In this document: positions 22,734 to 33,767 of the stretch, piece after piece
Layout: each line of letters opens with the position of its first letter
Numbering within the stretch: the first letter of the stretch is position 1
Assembly (NCBI GenBank): GCA_026315105.1
Contig: CM048748.1
Span: forward strand, 24,146,078 to 24,210,077
Direction of reading: 5' to 3'
DNA: 64,000 nucleotides
DNA from: Locusta migratoria
Taxonomy: Eukaryota; Arthropoda; Insecta; Orthoptera; Acrididae
The notes under the pieces: generated by a model
What the model saw: only the letters and a program-made list of their open reading frames with translations
Told to the model about the DNA's origin: nothing
Databases searched by the model: none
Made by a program: the position numbers and the translations under genes

Positions 22734-24515
22734 TGCTTAAAAGTACCTACGTGTTGGGAAAATTCCCTACGTCTGGCAAAACTGCCTGCCACTGTGTTTG
22801 TCCATCTCTTCTTCTCCCCTCGCTTTGTTTATTCCCCCCCCCCCTCTAGGCCTCCCCCTGTCCATTCGTCATCCTGTCACTATTCAACTCTGTCTGCTCA
22901 GTTTTCCTCCTTTCCTCATCTTATTCTTCTTCCGTCATTTCCCACTTGTGAAGGGTCTACATATTTAACTATGGAATTGGGAAGGTTAAATTTAAAGTAT
23001 GGCCAGATGCACTTCCTGTGTCATCATTTTCTTAGCTCCTCTGTTTAAAACCACATCTGCCTACCTACTTTCTGGTGGTCAGTGAAACAGCGTAAAGTTT
23101 AGTGCATGTACCCTCTGCTATGCACCATGCACTTGCTGAAGGCCAGCTGTCTATCAATGTCTGAACCGCGACCATCTTACTGAACATCTGTGTACCTACA
23201 ACTGTTACATGTCACGTGCTACTGGCGCATACGGAGTATCTGATGATCAGAAAGTCCGAAACGCGTCGTAGTGAAGTCAAGCAGTGCCTGATGTGTGACC
23301 TTAAATACTGCGACGCATTCCGCTTCTGTGGATTACTGCTGATTAACCTAATTATGGACGCCTGCTTCCTACTATGTCACATTTACAAAAGCGTAGATTC
23401 TGACGATGTGCGGAAGTAAAATATCCTCCTCGACGAGCCTACCGAAATTTTATGTAGATTGTGACCATTGCTGGGGACTAAATACCAAATTTTTAATGTG
23501 CCGTGTCAGACTTCAGGATCCGAAAGTCGTCCGTTCGTCAACAAGAGAAAAAAGAATTCCAAATAATATAATCTTCCTGTATTGTGAAATTTCAACGACA
23601 GATCCTTGCGCAGATAGAAGAAGCATATGATTCTAGGTTTGCGCTTCTTTAAAACAGTCACTTTGAAATAAATGTTTTTAAAGTTCCCCTAAAGATCGAA
23701 CTGTTAAACAGAAGTTCGTAGTTGTGCTGGTTACTATAGACACAGATACTACAAGTCCTGTTTACTGATGATCGATTCATATATTATAAGATCGATTAAT
23801 GAAAATACTAAAAATTGATAAATGTCTCCTTGATTTATCTGTCAAACAAAATAATTTTCCCTAACTGTCTTCTTTCAAATTGTTAAATGGTTTGAAAGTA
23901 AATAATTCTTCAGCTCCTGTCAATGAATATATTTCTTGTAAAATTTCTATAAATATCAAAATAATGATCGTTGACACTTGGTTAACTTTCGAGACACAAT
24001 GACATTTATTGCTCTCACAATACAGATCATGACTCAATGAGAGTTACACAAAGTCTGATTTTGTGATCTTTTTGATTTTCCACGAAAGTTTCTATAATAA
24101 TGTCAATATCCGCGACGATAACCGTAGAGACCAGCATCTTCTTGCCTCGTGTCCGTCGACCCGCGACTTAAAGTGGCGAGATGTTTACTCCTTGAGCTCG
24201 GTGTCGAAGATGTTGCTCTCGTAGGTTGAATCGCCGTCACAGCACATGAAATACAAGAAATATACGAAAACTCTTTTAAGAATCACATTACGAAACAAAT
24301 ATACATAAAAATCATTTAAAAACATAAAATATAAACATAATCTTCTGGGAAACTGAGCTGACGTAAGGTAGTAGTGGAGACAATAATCCGTCCTACTACA
24401 CCATTTTGAAGGTGAAATGAGCAAAATTTCATCAAGATTCAAGCAAAACCGTGAATTTTGTTGAATTCTGTACGTAAAGTAACCTCGGTTATGCACGATA
24501 CGAAATTTTATGTAA
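22734..24515. other. unassigned DNA with one hammerhead-like motif
   Basis: No gene recognised. A pyrimidine-rich stretch lies at 22790-22920. At 23238-23262 CTGATGA, a short weak hairpin and CGAAACGCG repeat the motif seen elsewhere, without an obvious closing stem. Confidence 0.45.
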
Positions 24516-24665
24516 CCGCGGTGGACTGGCTGTGCGCTCTAAGGCGCCTTTCTGCAAAGCGTGCGATTGCTCGCCGTCAAAGAGGTTCCAGTGCTCCCTC
24601 GTGCATTATAGTGTGTCCTGTCCTTAGCATAAGTTGGTTTAAGTTACTTTAAGTAGTTTTGAAGG
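24516..24665 (+). mobile_element. SINE-A-related copy, degenerate
   Basis: CCGCGGTGGACTGGCTGTGC (box A side), GAGGTTCCAGTGCTCCCTCG (box B side) and the family tail CTTAGCATAAGTTGGTTTAA are recognisable. It abuts an RTE 3' end at 24666. Confidence 0.65.
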
Positions 24666-24785
24666 CTGTTGTTGTTGTGGTCTTCAGTCCGGAGACTGGT
24701 TTGATGCACCTCTCCACCCTACTCTATCTTGAGCAAGCCTCTTCATCTCCTCATAAGAAAGGAAACCTACATCCATTTGAATTTC
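24666..24785 (-). mobile_element. RTE LINE 3'-terminal fragment
   Basis: Reverse complement of the RTE 3' end: TTGTTGTTGTGGTCTTCAGT, then CCGGAGACTGGTTTGATGCA, as in the intact copy at 43150-43210. Only about 120 bp, severely 5'-truncated. Confidence 0.8.
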
Positions 24786-24930
24786 GTTGCGATGGAACTC
24801 TGCGTTTAGTGATTTGTCTACACAGTCATTTGCAGTGAGGAAAAGCTGCAACCATTGGTGGGTGCTCTTCGTGTCTGTTACCCTGAAGAAACGTTAATTA
24901 CGTTATAATATGAACAAATTTGCAACAATA

Positions 24931-25116
24931 TTCAAATGTTTGTACAGTTTATGGGACTTAACTGCGGGGTCATCAGTTCCTAAGCTTACAAACTACTTAT
25001 GAACTAACTCATAGCACAAAAATCCATGCCCGAGTGGGGATTGGAACATCCGAAGGGGAACGGCCTCGCGCATCGGAGCATAGCGCATCAATGCGCTAGG
25101 ATACTCCGCCGCGGCC
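24931..25116 (-). mobile_element. SINE-A family copy
   Basis: Reads on the plus strand TTCAAATGTTTGTACAG, GGGGTCATCAGTTCC, CATGCCCGAGTGGGGATTGG and ends CCGCCGCGGCC. The head differs from the main subfamily (AACGGCCTCGCGCATCGGAG) and resembles the copy at 55160. Confidence 0.8.
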
Positions 25117-25947
25117 ACATTTTACAGCAGTGGGTCCTGCGTACAGTATAATTGTTTGGACAATTGCTTCGGATAAGATTAAGCTAGAATGTATACTGTG
25201 TTCCAAACCTCGGTGACAGACTCCCGTCTCTGGTGTCGGGTCCTCGGAAATGATGGACTGCCATTTCGCTACACACATTCAATCTTCTCGTTGAAATTAT
25301 TTGCAAGGAAGTTCAAGCTATGATACGAGCAGATGTTGCACACCTATTATCGTAGACTATTAGCTTTGGGAATAATGAATGTGTCCGGTAACATGTAACA
25401 CAACTTTTATTCCGTGGAACATTAGACACAGTTTTCGGCAAATGTTAAGGAACACGTATTTCTTTGTTTGGTTAATATTTTTAACGCTATTATAGTGATG
25501 TTGTGTGTTTTAGTGTTCACGTTGAAAGGTAACGAAAAATGTGCTAAAATATAACAATGGTCGGAATACCGCTAAGCGGGGGTCGAGGAGCAGGATGTGA
25601 GGTTTAGATCTGTAACATAGGCCTACGCTACTATAATTAAGCTGCAATTCTTCATGAACCAACTTAAGACCTAGATGTGTTTCGGTTACGAATGTTGTAT
25701 ACGGAAATAGGATATAGTCAACAATCTGGTGTATCACATAGCAGTTACGAAATCTATTTCACACCTTTGTATCTTCCCAAATTTAATACTTGTCACCAAA
25801 AAAGTAGCTATCCATTTCTTAAAAAGCAACTAGTGTATTAAGTATCGGAATTTTAGAAGGAACATTTCTTGTAATTAAATCCCGTATCTGGCTATGTGAC
25901 ATTAGAAATAAAATACTGCTGTCTGACACCTGTCATTATTTACACAT
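25117..25947. other. unassigned AT-rich DNA
   Basis: No recognisable gene or repeat. Confidence 0.4.
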
Positions 25948-27425
25948 GTATGGAACACGCATGGGACGCATCTCGATTTATCTTAGAAGATAGGCTAAGG
26001 GAGGGCAAAACTACGTGTTTGGCGTTTGTAGATCTGGAGAAAACTTCTGACAATGTCGACTGGAATACACCCTTCCAAATTCTGAAGGTATCAGGGGTAA
26101 AACATAGGAAGCGAAGAGTTATATTCGACCTATACAAAAACCAGACAGCGGTTCTTAGAGTCGAAGGGCAAGAAAGGGAAGCAGAGATAGGGAAGGGAGT
26201 TATACAAGGTTGTAGCCTTTCCCCAATATTATTCAATGTGTACAATGAGCAAGCAGTGAAGGAATGGAAGGAGAAATTTGGAGGTGTAATTAGAGTTCAG
26301 GGAGAAGAAACGAAAAGTTTGCGGTTTTCTGATGACATAATAATTTTGTCAAAGACTGCGAAGGATCAGGAAGAGCAATTGAATGGAATGGACAGCGTCT
26401 TGAAAGGAAGATATAAGATGAACATTAACAAGAGTAAAACGAAGGTAATGGAATCGAATGTCAGAAAATCAGGCGATGCTGAAGCAATTAGATTAGGTAA
26501 TGAGACAAAAGTAGTAGGTGAGTCTTGCTATATGGGTAGTGTAAGATTACCGTACAGACGTATCAGCCACAGGGTTCTGAGACTGTGAAATAAACAACAT
26601 AAAGTGAACTTTCACGTGTTTTCAAAAATAGTAGTTGGTACACCCTTTTCTCTCATGAACTTGACTTTATTATGAATTATTTTGTTAATCATATGCAGGG
26701 AAGGAAAGCTGCTAACGTGTGATATCATCCCCTAGAAAACGAGTCAAACAGTCGCAATCACAGTTCCAGTGTTTTTGCATGTTTAGGAATTTGGTTCGCA
26801 GTTGGTGGTTGTGAGTTTTAAAAATTAATCTTTCCCTATTTTAAACTCTCACCCCGACCTTCACGCTCGTAGTAGCAACGTAACTTCTGATGGCCGAAGT
26901 AAAGAAGGTATAAAATGCAGAATGGCTATAGGGAGAAAAGTGTTTCTAAAGAAGCGAAACTTGTTAACATCCGATATTAATTTAAATTTTAGGAAGTCCT
27001 TTCTGAAAGCATTTGTCTGGAGTTCTATGGGAGTGAAATGTGGACGATGAGGAGTTCAGATAAAAAGATGGTAGGAGATTTTGAAATGTGGTGCTACAGG
27101 CGAATGATAACGATTAGATGGGTAGCTCACGTGAGTAATGAGGTGCTTAACCGAAATGGGGAGAAAAGGAGTTTCTGGCATATCCTGACTAAGAGAAGGG
27201 ATAGATTGGTAGGACACATTCTGAGACATCAAGGAATTGTCAGCTTAGCATTAGAGGGAAGTGTGTGGGGTAAAAATCGAAGAAGGAGACCGAGGGATAA
27301 GTAGAGTAAGCAGATTCAAAAGGATGTAGGTTGCCGGACGTATTCTCTGATTAAGAGACTTGCACAGGACAGGGTAGCATGGAGAGTTGCATCAAACCAG
27401 TCTGCGGACTGAAAACAACAACAAC
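25948..27425 (+). mobile_element. RTE LINE copy E, 5'-truncated
   Basis: Starts within RT (matching the intact copy from about 42070) and ends with CAGTCTGCGGACTGAAAACA and CAACAACAAC at the 3' terminus. RT motifs FVDLEKTSDNVDW, GVIQGCSLSPILFN and FSDDIIIL are present. The last has S for A in the FADD box, and the catalytic aspartates remain. The copy is interrupted at 26541-26868. Several stops and shifts; not functional. Confidence 0.85.
26541..26868. mobile_element. unidentified 328-bp insertion in RTE copy E
   Basis: The RTE sequence stops at GGGTAGT (26534-26540) and resumes at AACGTAACTTCTGATGG. GTAGT at 26536-26540 and 26869-26873 could be a 5-bp duplication. The insert starts GTAAGATTACCGTACAGACG and ends TTCACGCTC. 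I see no inverted terminal repeats, tail or coding sequence, so the class is open. Confidence 0.45.
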
Positions 27426-27854
27426 GGGGCACGTCTACTCAACTAAACATTTTAGTACTACTTTGGTGACAACTGTACGCAGTAAAATAACTCTTCGTAA
27501 GGAAACGTCGTTTTATCTTAAGAATGGACGTGTAATGACTGAGTTTCTGTGTGTGTGACATTCGAAATCACGATCGTCAAGTGCGTGATGACTCACAGAT
27601 AGTGGGGGTGCAGAGCTAAGACTTACCCCATGCGAAGAAAATTGTCCCAGTGTACCCTCATGTCAACTCTTTATGACAAAGAGAATGTGCGTTAACTACA
27701 TAGTTATTAACTTTTTAAATGTGAATTTCGAACAGTACGCAAAATTACTACTCCATTAATATGTCACAAATTTCAGCTGAATCAAAATTGAAAGTAATCA
27801 GTAAAATTAATCGACAATTAAACCGTAAGAAATATTAGTAAAATTTTTTTTCAG
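27426..27854. other. unassigned AT-rich DNA
   Basis: No recognisable feature. Confidence 0.4.
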
Positions 27855-28055
27855 CAATGAGTCGTAAATATTTTGTTTATTCAGATCTAGATTTCGACCA
27901 CTATGTGATCATTATCAATGCTTAAAACAAACAGTAAAGTATTTTAAATAATTCGATCAATGTTTTACATGTTTTAACTGTTTGCTTTAAGCAATGATCA
28001 TGATAACACAGTGGTGGAAATCTAGATCTGAATAGACAAAATATTTACCATTGAT
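27855..28055. repeat. head-to-head inverted pair of hammerhead-like repeats
   Basis: Left arm about 27855-27942 and right arm about 27973-28055 are inverted copies sharing TCAGATCTAGATTT, the AATATTTTGT.TATTCAGATC segment and a CAAACAGT.AA segment. In each arm, read outward from the centre, there is TGAT(A/C)AT, a short hairpin (GATC..GGTC on the left), then GAAATCTAGATCTGAATA. Overall about 200 bp with a 30-bp AT-rich centre. Confidence 0.7.
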
Positions 28056-28209
28056 TCATACTGTCCATGCCACATGCAACTGTATTCGTTTCGAATACTT
28101 GTGTCTTTCTAAATACGTTTGATCGCGTCTGTGACTTGATTGGTAGCTTTTTTAGTTCTTTGCGTCATATGCAATTAGCCCTGTTGGGTTAATCTGCAAC
28201 ATGGCCCCA

Positions 28210-29640
28210 ACGATACCCTGGAAGAACGCCCTGCAATTTGAATTTGAAAATCAACCCGCAACAAGCAACCGAGCTCACAGGAAGTACACGATTGGATAGC
28301 GCAAACCTCTGGAATCAACACTGATCAGGTTCATGATTTGGGACAATACTGTTTTTACATCGAACTGATTAACCCGGTGCTACTGGAACGTCTGGTGCTT
28401 CAACACGGAGGAGATGCTTAATTTCGTCATCGAGATGGATCGATGAGAACTGTTAAAATTTCTAATGGTAGTGTCGAGTATATGAATGACCGAATCTTTA
28501 ACTTGCCCCCTGAAGTACAGAACTGCTTCCTTAAAAGAGGTTTTACTGCAATACGGTGACATTAGGAACATTCCCCTTGAACGGTGGTCTCGTCAGCATA
28601 AATTACAATGCTATAATGGCGTCCGCTCCGTTGAAATGCACGTTAAAGCAAATATCCCGTCACACATCACTCAAATGTTCAAATGTTTGTAATTCTATGG
28701 GACCAAATTGCGTTGGACATCAGTCCCTAGACTTACGAACTACGTAAACTAAATTAAACTAACCTAAGGACAACACACACATCCATGCCAGAGGGACGAT
28801 TCGAACCTCCGACGCAATCCGTAACGTGGCGCTCTAGACCGCTCGGCTACTCCCGCGCGGCCACATATCACCGTTTGCGGGCATAGAGCGCAAGCTCAGT
28901 ACTCTGGACAGGTATCGACATGTTACATATGTAATCAAAGTGGTCATGTAAGACATGTCTGTCCACAACGTGTCGCAATTTTGAAACCTACCCTCCAGCA
29001 GCGCAAAAAACTGGCACAAGCCGATCTCTTGCCAGAAAATCGTGTCGAAGCATTTAGTACACCAGGGCCCTCTGTCACTGAAAGAGGCGTAGAGCAGACT
29101 CCGAGCAAAGAGTTTCCTCCGTTGCCTCAAAAACCGGACGCATATTCGAACCCGTTCAAATATGTAATAACCACTGCACCTACCAAGCGGCGCAAAACTC
29201 GCCACGGTAATAGTACTGATGAGAAAACACAGAATCCCGAAAAAGCAGGAAAACTTCAAAAGCCAGACATTGTACGCCCGTCAATTGAAGTAGAAATATC
29301 CGATGATGCCACACAGAAACCAGCGAAACAACCCGTAATTGAGCAGAAAGTAGAGCAGGAAGTAGTGCCTCCGTCAGAGTGTTCCTCGCCGTCAACACCT
29401 CAAAGCGCGGTGCCACCACAATACCACCAGGAAGCGATACCGATGTAAACACAAACAGCAGGGAAATCACTGCAGATCAACAAACCGTATCCAGGCAACA
29501 CGAACACGAAAGCAAGGCCGCTAGCGACACCGGTAACGAACAAAGTGTCGGCAGCGGTGTATACACACTGCCTGACAAAGGAACTGTAAACACCACTCGT
29601 GACCATTGCAGGCACTAGCGGTGACTAGCAGGACGACGGG
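28210..29640 (+). pseudogene. ORF1 (RNA-binding protein) remnant of LINE copy C
   Basis: Shifting frames give segments aligned with ORF1 of copy B: QFEFENQPATSN, VHDWIAQTSGINTDQV, RIFNLPPEVQN (start of an RRM-like fold), GDIRNIPLERWS and VRSVEMHVKANIPSHI. After the SINE insertion come the CCHC zinc knuckle CYICNQSGHVRHVC (from 28921) and a Pro/Glu/Lys-rich tail with an open 155-codon stretch. ORF1 proteins of this group coat the element RNA. Frameshifts and the SINE make this copy dead. Confidence 0.75.
28671..28861 (-). mobile_element. SINE-A family copy inside LINE copy C ORF1
   Basis: Plus-strand reading runs from TCAAATGTTCAAATGTTTGT through GAGGGACGATTCGAACCTCC to CTCCCGCGCGG. CACACATCAC at 28661-28670 and CACATATCAC at 28862-28871 are the target-site duplication (one mismatch). 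It splits the RRM-like part of ORF1 from its zinc knuckle. Confidence 0.85.
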
Positions 29641-29781
29641 CAAAGTTCGGCATGCACCCAAGACGCAGTAGCTGAAAATCTGCAGACAGAAAAAAAAGTT
29701 TAAATGTTTGTAAATCTTATGGGACTTAACTACGGGGGTCATCAGTCCCTAAACTTACAAACTACTTATGAACTACTTACG

Positions 29782-29784
<3 letters not shown>

Positions 29785-29825
<41 letters not shown>
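29785..29825 (-). repeat. poly(A) tail of LINE copy B (poly-T on plus strand)
   Basis: An uninterrupted run of 41 T on the plus strand joins the SINE fragment directly to the LINE 3' UTR, as expected of a tail made by target-primed reverse transcription. Confidence 0.85.
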
Positions 29826-29828
<3 letters not shown>

Positions 29829-30392
29829 TTTTTTACGGGGCTCCCTTCTCCCCTACACCCCGTCCTTGCGCTCTCCATTTTTTGCCTTCGTCGGCGAGCT
29901 TCCAAGCTATAGTAATAGCAGGTGAACGTAAAACACTCCGATGTAAGAAGCAAATTAAACAGTTCCGCTGTACAGTGCTTTGTATTCTTCAGTGATGCAC
30001 TTCAAGTTCGATGGTAAAAGGTCTCAACTAAAAGTCCAAATGGTAAAGGAGAATTAAATCATAGACATGAAGAAGAGATAATTCTCTTCATGGAAATAAA
30101 AAAAAAAACCATCCTCAACACTGAAGGTCGGTGGGCAGACCTGCGAAGCACTATACACTCTTAAACCGTGTCAACAAAACCGAAAGGTAAGGATAAAACA
30201 AAGCTGAGTTCTGCATAGACGCACACGCACATAAAGTGTGACATGCCACAAACATATAATTTTACTGCATCATGTTTCTTTCCGTTTAATAGTCACACGA
30301 TAGTGTTCCGTCGGATTACATCATAACCAGAGACCATGTCCATAGCCAAAAGTCGTAGTCCGATTAAGGTTTGGACTGTCATTGAATTCCCC

Positions 30393-33300
30393 TCACAAAA
30401 GATTTTGGTATGCATGTTCAATTGCCACGATCAAAAACCGAGCAAAACGAGTAGAATAGTCCTTTGTACGGCGTAGGTTGTTATGTTCCTCCTGAAGGTA
30501 TATCATAAACTGATAGACCTGTGTCAACTGTAATTGTAGAACGGCGTAGATAGTATGCGCAACGATCCAGGTTGTTGCGGCACACTTGGTGGCAGGGTAT
30601 GGCTTGAAGTCAGGGATGAGGGCTACGTCCACCGAGAAGGTGTCCACGGCGGTGCGATTTATAAACGCCAGCATCCCGGTTGCAACGTTCCAGATGGGCG
30701 AACGCGTGGGGCACAGGAAACGGTGTTCCAACGTGTCCTCCTGTGAGCAGTCTACGCAAAGGCTGGAAGCGCGCAGGCAAATCCGGTGCAGTGTTTCGTT
30801 GGTGGGTACGACTCGATTCACGACTTTATACCAACAACTAACCACGTCCGCTGCAAGGAAGGGGGCGTGGACATTCGCCCACACATTCTTCCACCTAGAC
30901 CCTGGGAAACGCATCTCCATTTTATTGGCAGCTGGCTGTCCTCGCAGTCCGTGGTAGACGATTTTTACAGTCCGCGTCCTCGGGTGGAGGTCTTCGTCGT
31001 CCAGGTAACTTTTCTGAACAAAGTACTCTCTCACATGTCGCAGCCGGTAAGGAATGGCAGTGGGGTTGAGCGGTGCTATTTCGGACGCGGGCCGGAGAAC
31101 ATCGAACAGAACGGCCGTGGGGCCGAGCGGGTCCTTTTCTATAACGGCGCACGTGCGGTGGATCAGTAGCGCCGCCGCTTTGACAGCGAAGTGCGTCAGG
31201 CCGAGGCCTCCTTCCTCTCGGGGCAATGTGCAGGTAGCATGGCTTACTTTGAAAATTTCACCCCTCCACAGAAACCAATAGGCTGCTTGTGTGATGGCTC
31301 GTCCTAGCTCTTTGGGCACGTGGAAGACCTGTGCGAGGAACCAGGCCTTGCTGAGCAGACACACGTTGACGATCGAAACCCGCTGCGTCAGTGCCAGGGT
31401 GCGGGTGGCAGTGAGGTGCGCCATAGCGCGTATTGCATGCAGTGTCAGGCGCCAGTTGAGTGCCGCTGTCTTCAAAAGATTTGCCGAGAAACGAACACCT
31501 AGGATCTTATGCACTTGTTTCACGGTAAACCAGGGACGTCGGAATCTGTTCGCTGCCCCATAAATAGGAAGAAACACAGTTTTACGATTGTTGATACATG
31601 CACCCGATGCATTTTCATATAATGTCAGGACCTTGCGCATGGTGTCCAAGTCAGCTTCCGTAGACACAAGAAGGCCGACGTCATCCGCATACGCGCGGCA
31701 AACCTGTTTCTTCCCTCCTACACTGAGTCCGACGCATGCACTGTGCAGGCGTCGCAACAAGGGGTCCAGTGAGATTGCAAACAGGGCCATAGCGAGAGGA
31801 CACCCCTGCTTGACGGAGCAATCGACGGCAACAGGTGCGGACAAAAAACCATTGATCGTCACACGCGATGTCGAGCTGTTAAAAATATTGAATAGCATGG
31901 CCGTGAATTTATTCCCAAATCCAAGTTTAGAAAGCACTTTTCTTAGGTAATGGTGACTAACGCGATCAAACGCCGTGGCAAAGTCGACGGAAAGTATTCC
32001 AAAGGGAATTTTCTGCATCGTGGTGTATGCGATGACGTCACGGTATGTAGTGACCGCGTCGTAGATATTCCTTTGCGGCACTGCACAAAACTGACAGTCA
32101 CTGAGGATCTTAGACATAACAGGCTTTAAACGGGACGCAACACATTTTGTAAAAAGTTTATAATCACCGTTTAAAAGCGTGATCGGGCGGAGACTGTCAA
32201 TTCTATTGTTCACTCGGGTTTTCGGAGCCAAGGTGATTATTCCTTCCGGAAAACTCGCCGGTATTGCCACTCCATTTAAAAGTTCGTTAAAACATTCAAC
32301 TAAAACTGAACCGAACAAGTGCCAAAAGTGGAGATAAAATTCTGGCGGGAGGCCGTCAGTACCGGGCGATTTGTTTTTTGCACATAGTTGTAAGACCTGT
32401 TTTACTTCCTCTACGGTGAGCGGTTCCATGAGGTGACGGCGGTCCGTGACCGTTAAAACGTGAGGGACACCTCGCAATAGATCTGTAATGGCGGCGTTGT
32501 CCGTTGCTTTTGCGCTAAACAAGTCCGCAAAGTGCCTGCGCGCCTCTGCCAGAATGCTCGCCCTGTCCCTCAGCCGCGCGCCGCCGGCCGCCTGCAGCTC
32601 TGTGACGTCACGCCTAGCCGCGCGGCGGCGCTCGCGCAGCAGGTGGAACAGCGAGGCCTGCTCGTCTGACAGCTGACCGGCCGCCTGGCTGCGCACCACG
32701 CTTCCACGCAACGACGCCTTCTTCAAGGCCAAGAGTCTGGTTTTAATTTGCCTGATGTTCGCCATCCGGAAAGACGGATTGTCTGTTTGCATATTGATTG
32801 CGTCATTGAGACATGTCTCGTAAAATTGCAAGGTGGTACGTTCCCAGTGGCAAACAGATTGACTAAATTCAATAATACTTTTTCGTAGCGCTGGTTTTGC
32901 ATATTCAGTCCACCACGATAACGCAGAAGAGTAGAAATGGCGATAAGTTAAAATACTACTCCATGCCCTATTAATCACAACGTCGAAACCAGTGTTGGTA
33001 AGGTGACGTACATTGAACTTCCACCTACATTTCGTACGTGGCTTCTGAGCCATCAGTGAATGAAAACGGCAGACATATGCGGCATGGTCAGAAAACACCA
33101 CTGGGTGTACCGCAGATTCTAGTACACAGTCTTTCTTTTCTCCAGAAATATAAATCCTATCGAGGCGACTCCTACCTGTCGGGTAGTAAAAAGTAAACCC
33201 CGGATCGTGGGGGTGTAAGTGGCGCCACGTGTCGATTAGATTCATTTCAGTCACGAGCGTTGCTAACTCTATGCACTTGTATGGGTTCGGTTCCTGGTCT

Positions 33301-33737
33301 CGGTCGTCGAGTACACAATTAAAATCACCGCCCATTATGACAGGCAAATATGGGCCTCTAAAAAGGTGACAAATGTCCGAACTGTAAAAGACTCGACGTT
33401 GCGGTTTGCAATCAGATCCCGAGGGAGCATAAACATTTACAAAACGAATGTTATTTATGGTACACGCTACTCCGTGTCCATTTGGGATAGTGGCAACATC
33501 ACTGAATTCGTGACCATCACGTATCAAAATAGCAGTTCCACTGTGACTCTCCGGATCGAAATTTAAAACCACCTGGTAACCGGGTATATTGTGAACAAGT
33601 TCGGTCACCACTTCCTGAAGAAAAACAACGTCTGCCTTCAAAAAATTCAAAAATTGTAATAAACATTCAAACTTTACAATTGACACAAATCTATTGATGT
33701 TGATAGTGGCAACAAGTGATGGTGGGTGTGCCACCAT
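30393..33737 (-). CDS. ORF2: apurinic-type endonuclease/reverse transcriptase of LINE copy B
   Basis: 1,114 residues, uninterrupted. It would nick target DNA and reverse-transcribe the element RNA at the nick. N-terminal endonuclease (residues about 8-225): TININRF, VVFLQEV (catalytic E42), VNVYAPSG, MGGDFNCVLDD (D138, N140), GRSRLDRIYIS and FSDHAAYVC (D217, H218). RT (about 430-720): KNKSPGTDGLPPEFY, LRPITLLNGDYKLFTK, ILSVDFATAFDRVSHHYL (D585), VKQGCPLAM and RAYADDVGLL (YADD at 683-686). The C-terminal region has WFLWRGEIFKV, LPREEGGLGL and a Cys/His cluster, CLRASSLCVDCSQEDTLEH. All the endonuclease and RT catalytic residues that I can check are present. The start is the first ATG after ORF1, 30 bp beyond its stop, which allows reinitiation. 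Motif order fits the L1/Tx1 group; the exact clade is uncertain. Confidence 0.92.
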   Translation of the reverse strand: MVAHPPSLVATININRFVSIVKFECLLQFLNFLKADVVFLQEVVTELVHNIPGYQVVLNFDPESHSGTAILIRDGHEFSDVATIPNGHGVACTINNIRFVNVYAPSGSDCKPQRRVFYSSDICHLFRGPYLPVIMGGDFNCVLDDRDQEPNPYKCIELATLVTEMNLIDTWRHLHPHDPGFTFYYPTGRSRLDRIYISGEKKDCVLESAVHPVVFSDHAAYVCRFHSLMAQKPRTKCRWKFNVRHLTNTGFDVVINRAWSSILTYRHFYSSALSWWTEYAKPALRKSIIEFSQSVCHWERTTLQFYETCLNDAINMQTDNPSFRMANIRQIKTRLLALKKASLRGSVVRSQAAGQLSDEQASLFHLLRERRRAARRDVTELQAAGGARLRDRASILAEARRHFADLFSAKATDNAAITDLLRGVPHVLTVTDRRHLMEPLTVEEVKQVLQLCAKNKSPGTDGLPPEFYLHFWHLFGSVLVECFNELLNGVAIPASFPEGIITLAPKTRVNNRIDSLRPITLLNGDYKLFTKCVASRLKPVMSKILSDCQFCAVPQRNIYDAVTTYRDVIAYTTMQKIPFGILSVDFATAFDRVSHHYLRKVLSKLGFGNKFTAMLFNIFNSSTSRVTINGFLSAPVAVDCSVKQGCPLAMALFAISLDPLLRRLHSACVGLSVGGKKQVCRAYADDVGLLVSTEADLDTMRKVLTLYENASGACINNRKTVFLPIYGAANRFRRPWFTVKQVHKILGVRFSANLLKTAALNWRLTLHAIRAMAHLTATRTLALTQRVSIVNVCLLSKAWFLAQVFHVPKELGRAITQAAYWFLWRGEIFKVSHATCTLPREEGGLGLTHFAVKAAALLIHRTCAVIEKDPLGPTAVLFDVLRPASEIAPLNPTAIPYRLRHVREYFVQKSYLDDEDLHPRTRTVKIVYHGLRGQPAANKMEMRFPGSRWKNVWANVHAPFLAADVVSCWYKVVNRVVPTNETLHRICLRASSLCVDCSQEDTLEHRFLCPTRSPIWNVATGMLAFINRTAVDTFSVDVALIPDFKPYPATKCAATTWIVAHTIYAVLQLQLTQVYQFMIYLQEEHNNLRRTKDYSTRFARFLIVAIEHAYQNLL

Positions 33738-33767
33738 TTAGTCAGGGAATTCAACGACGGCGCGAGA

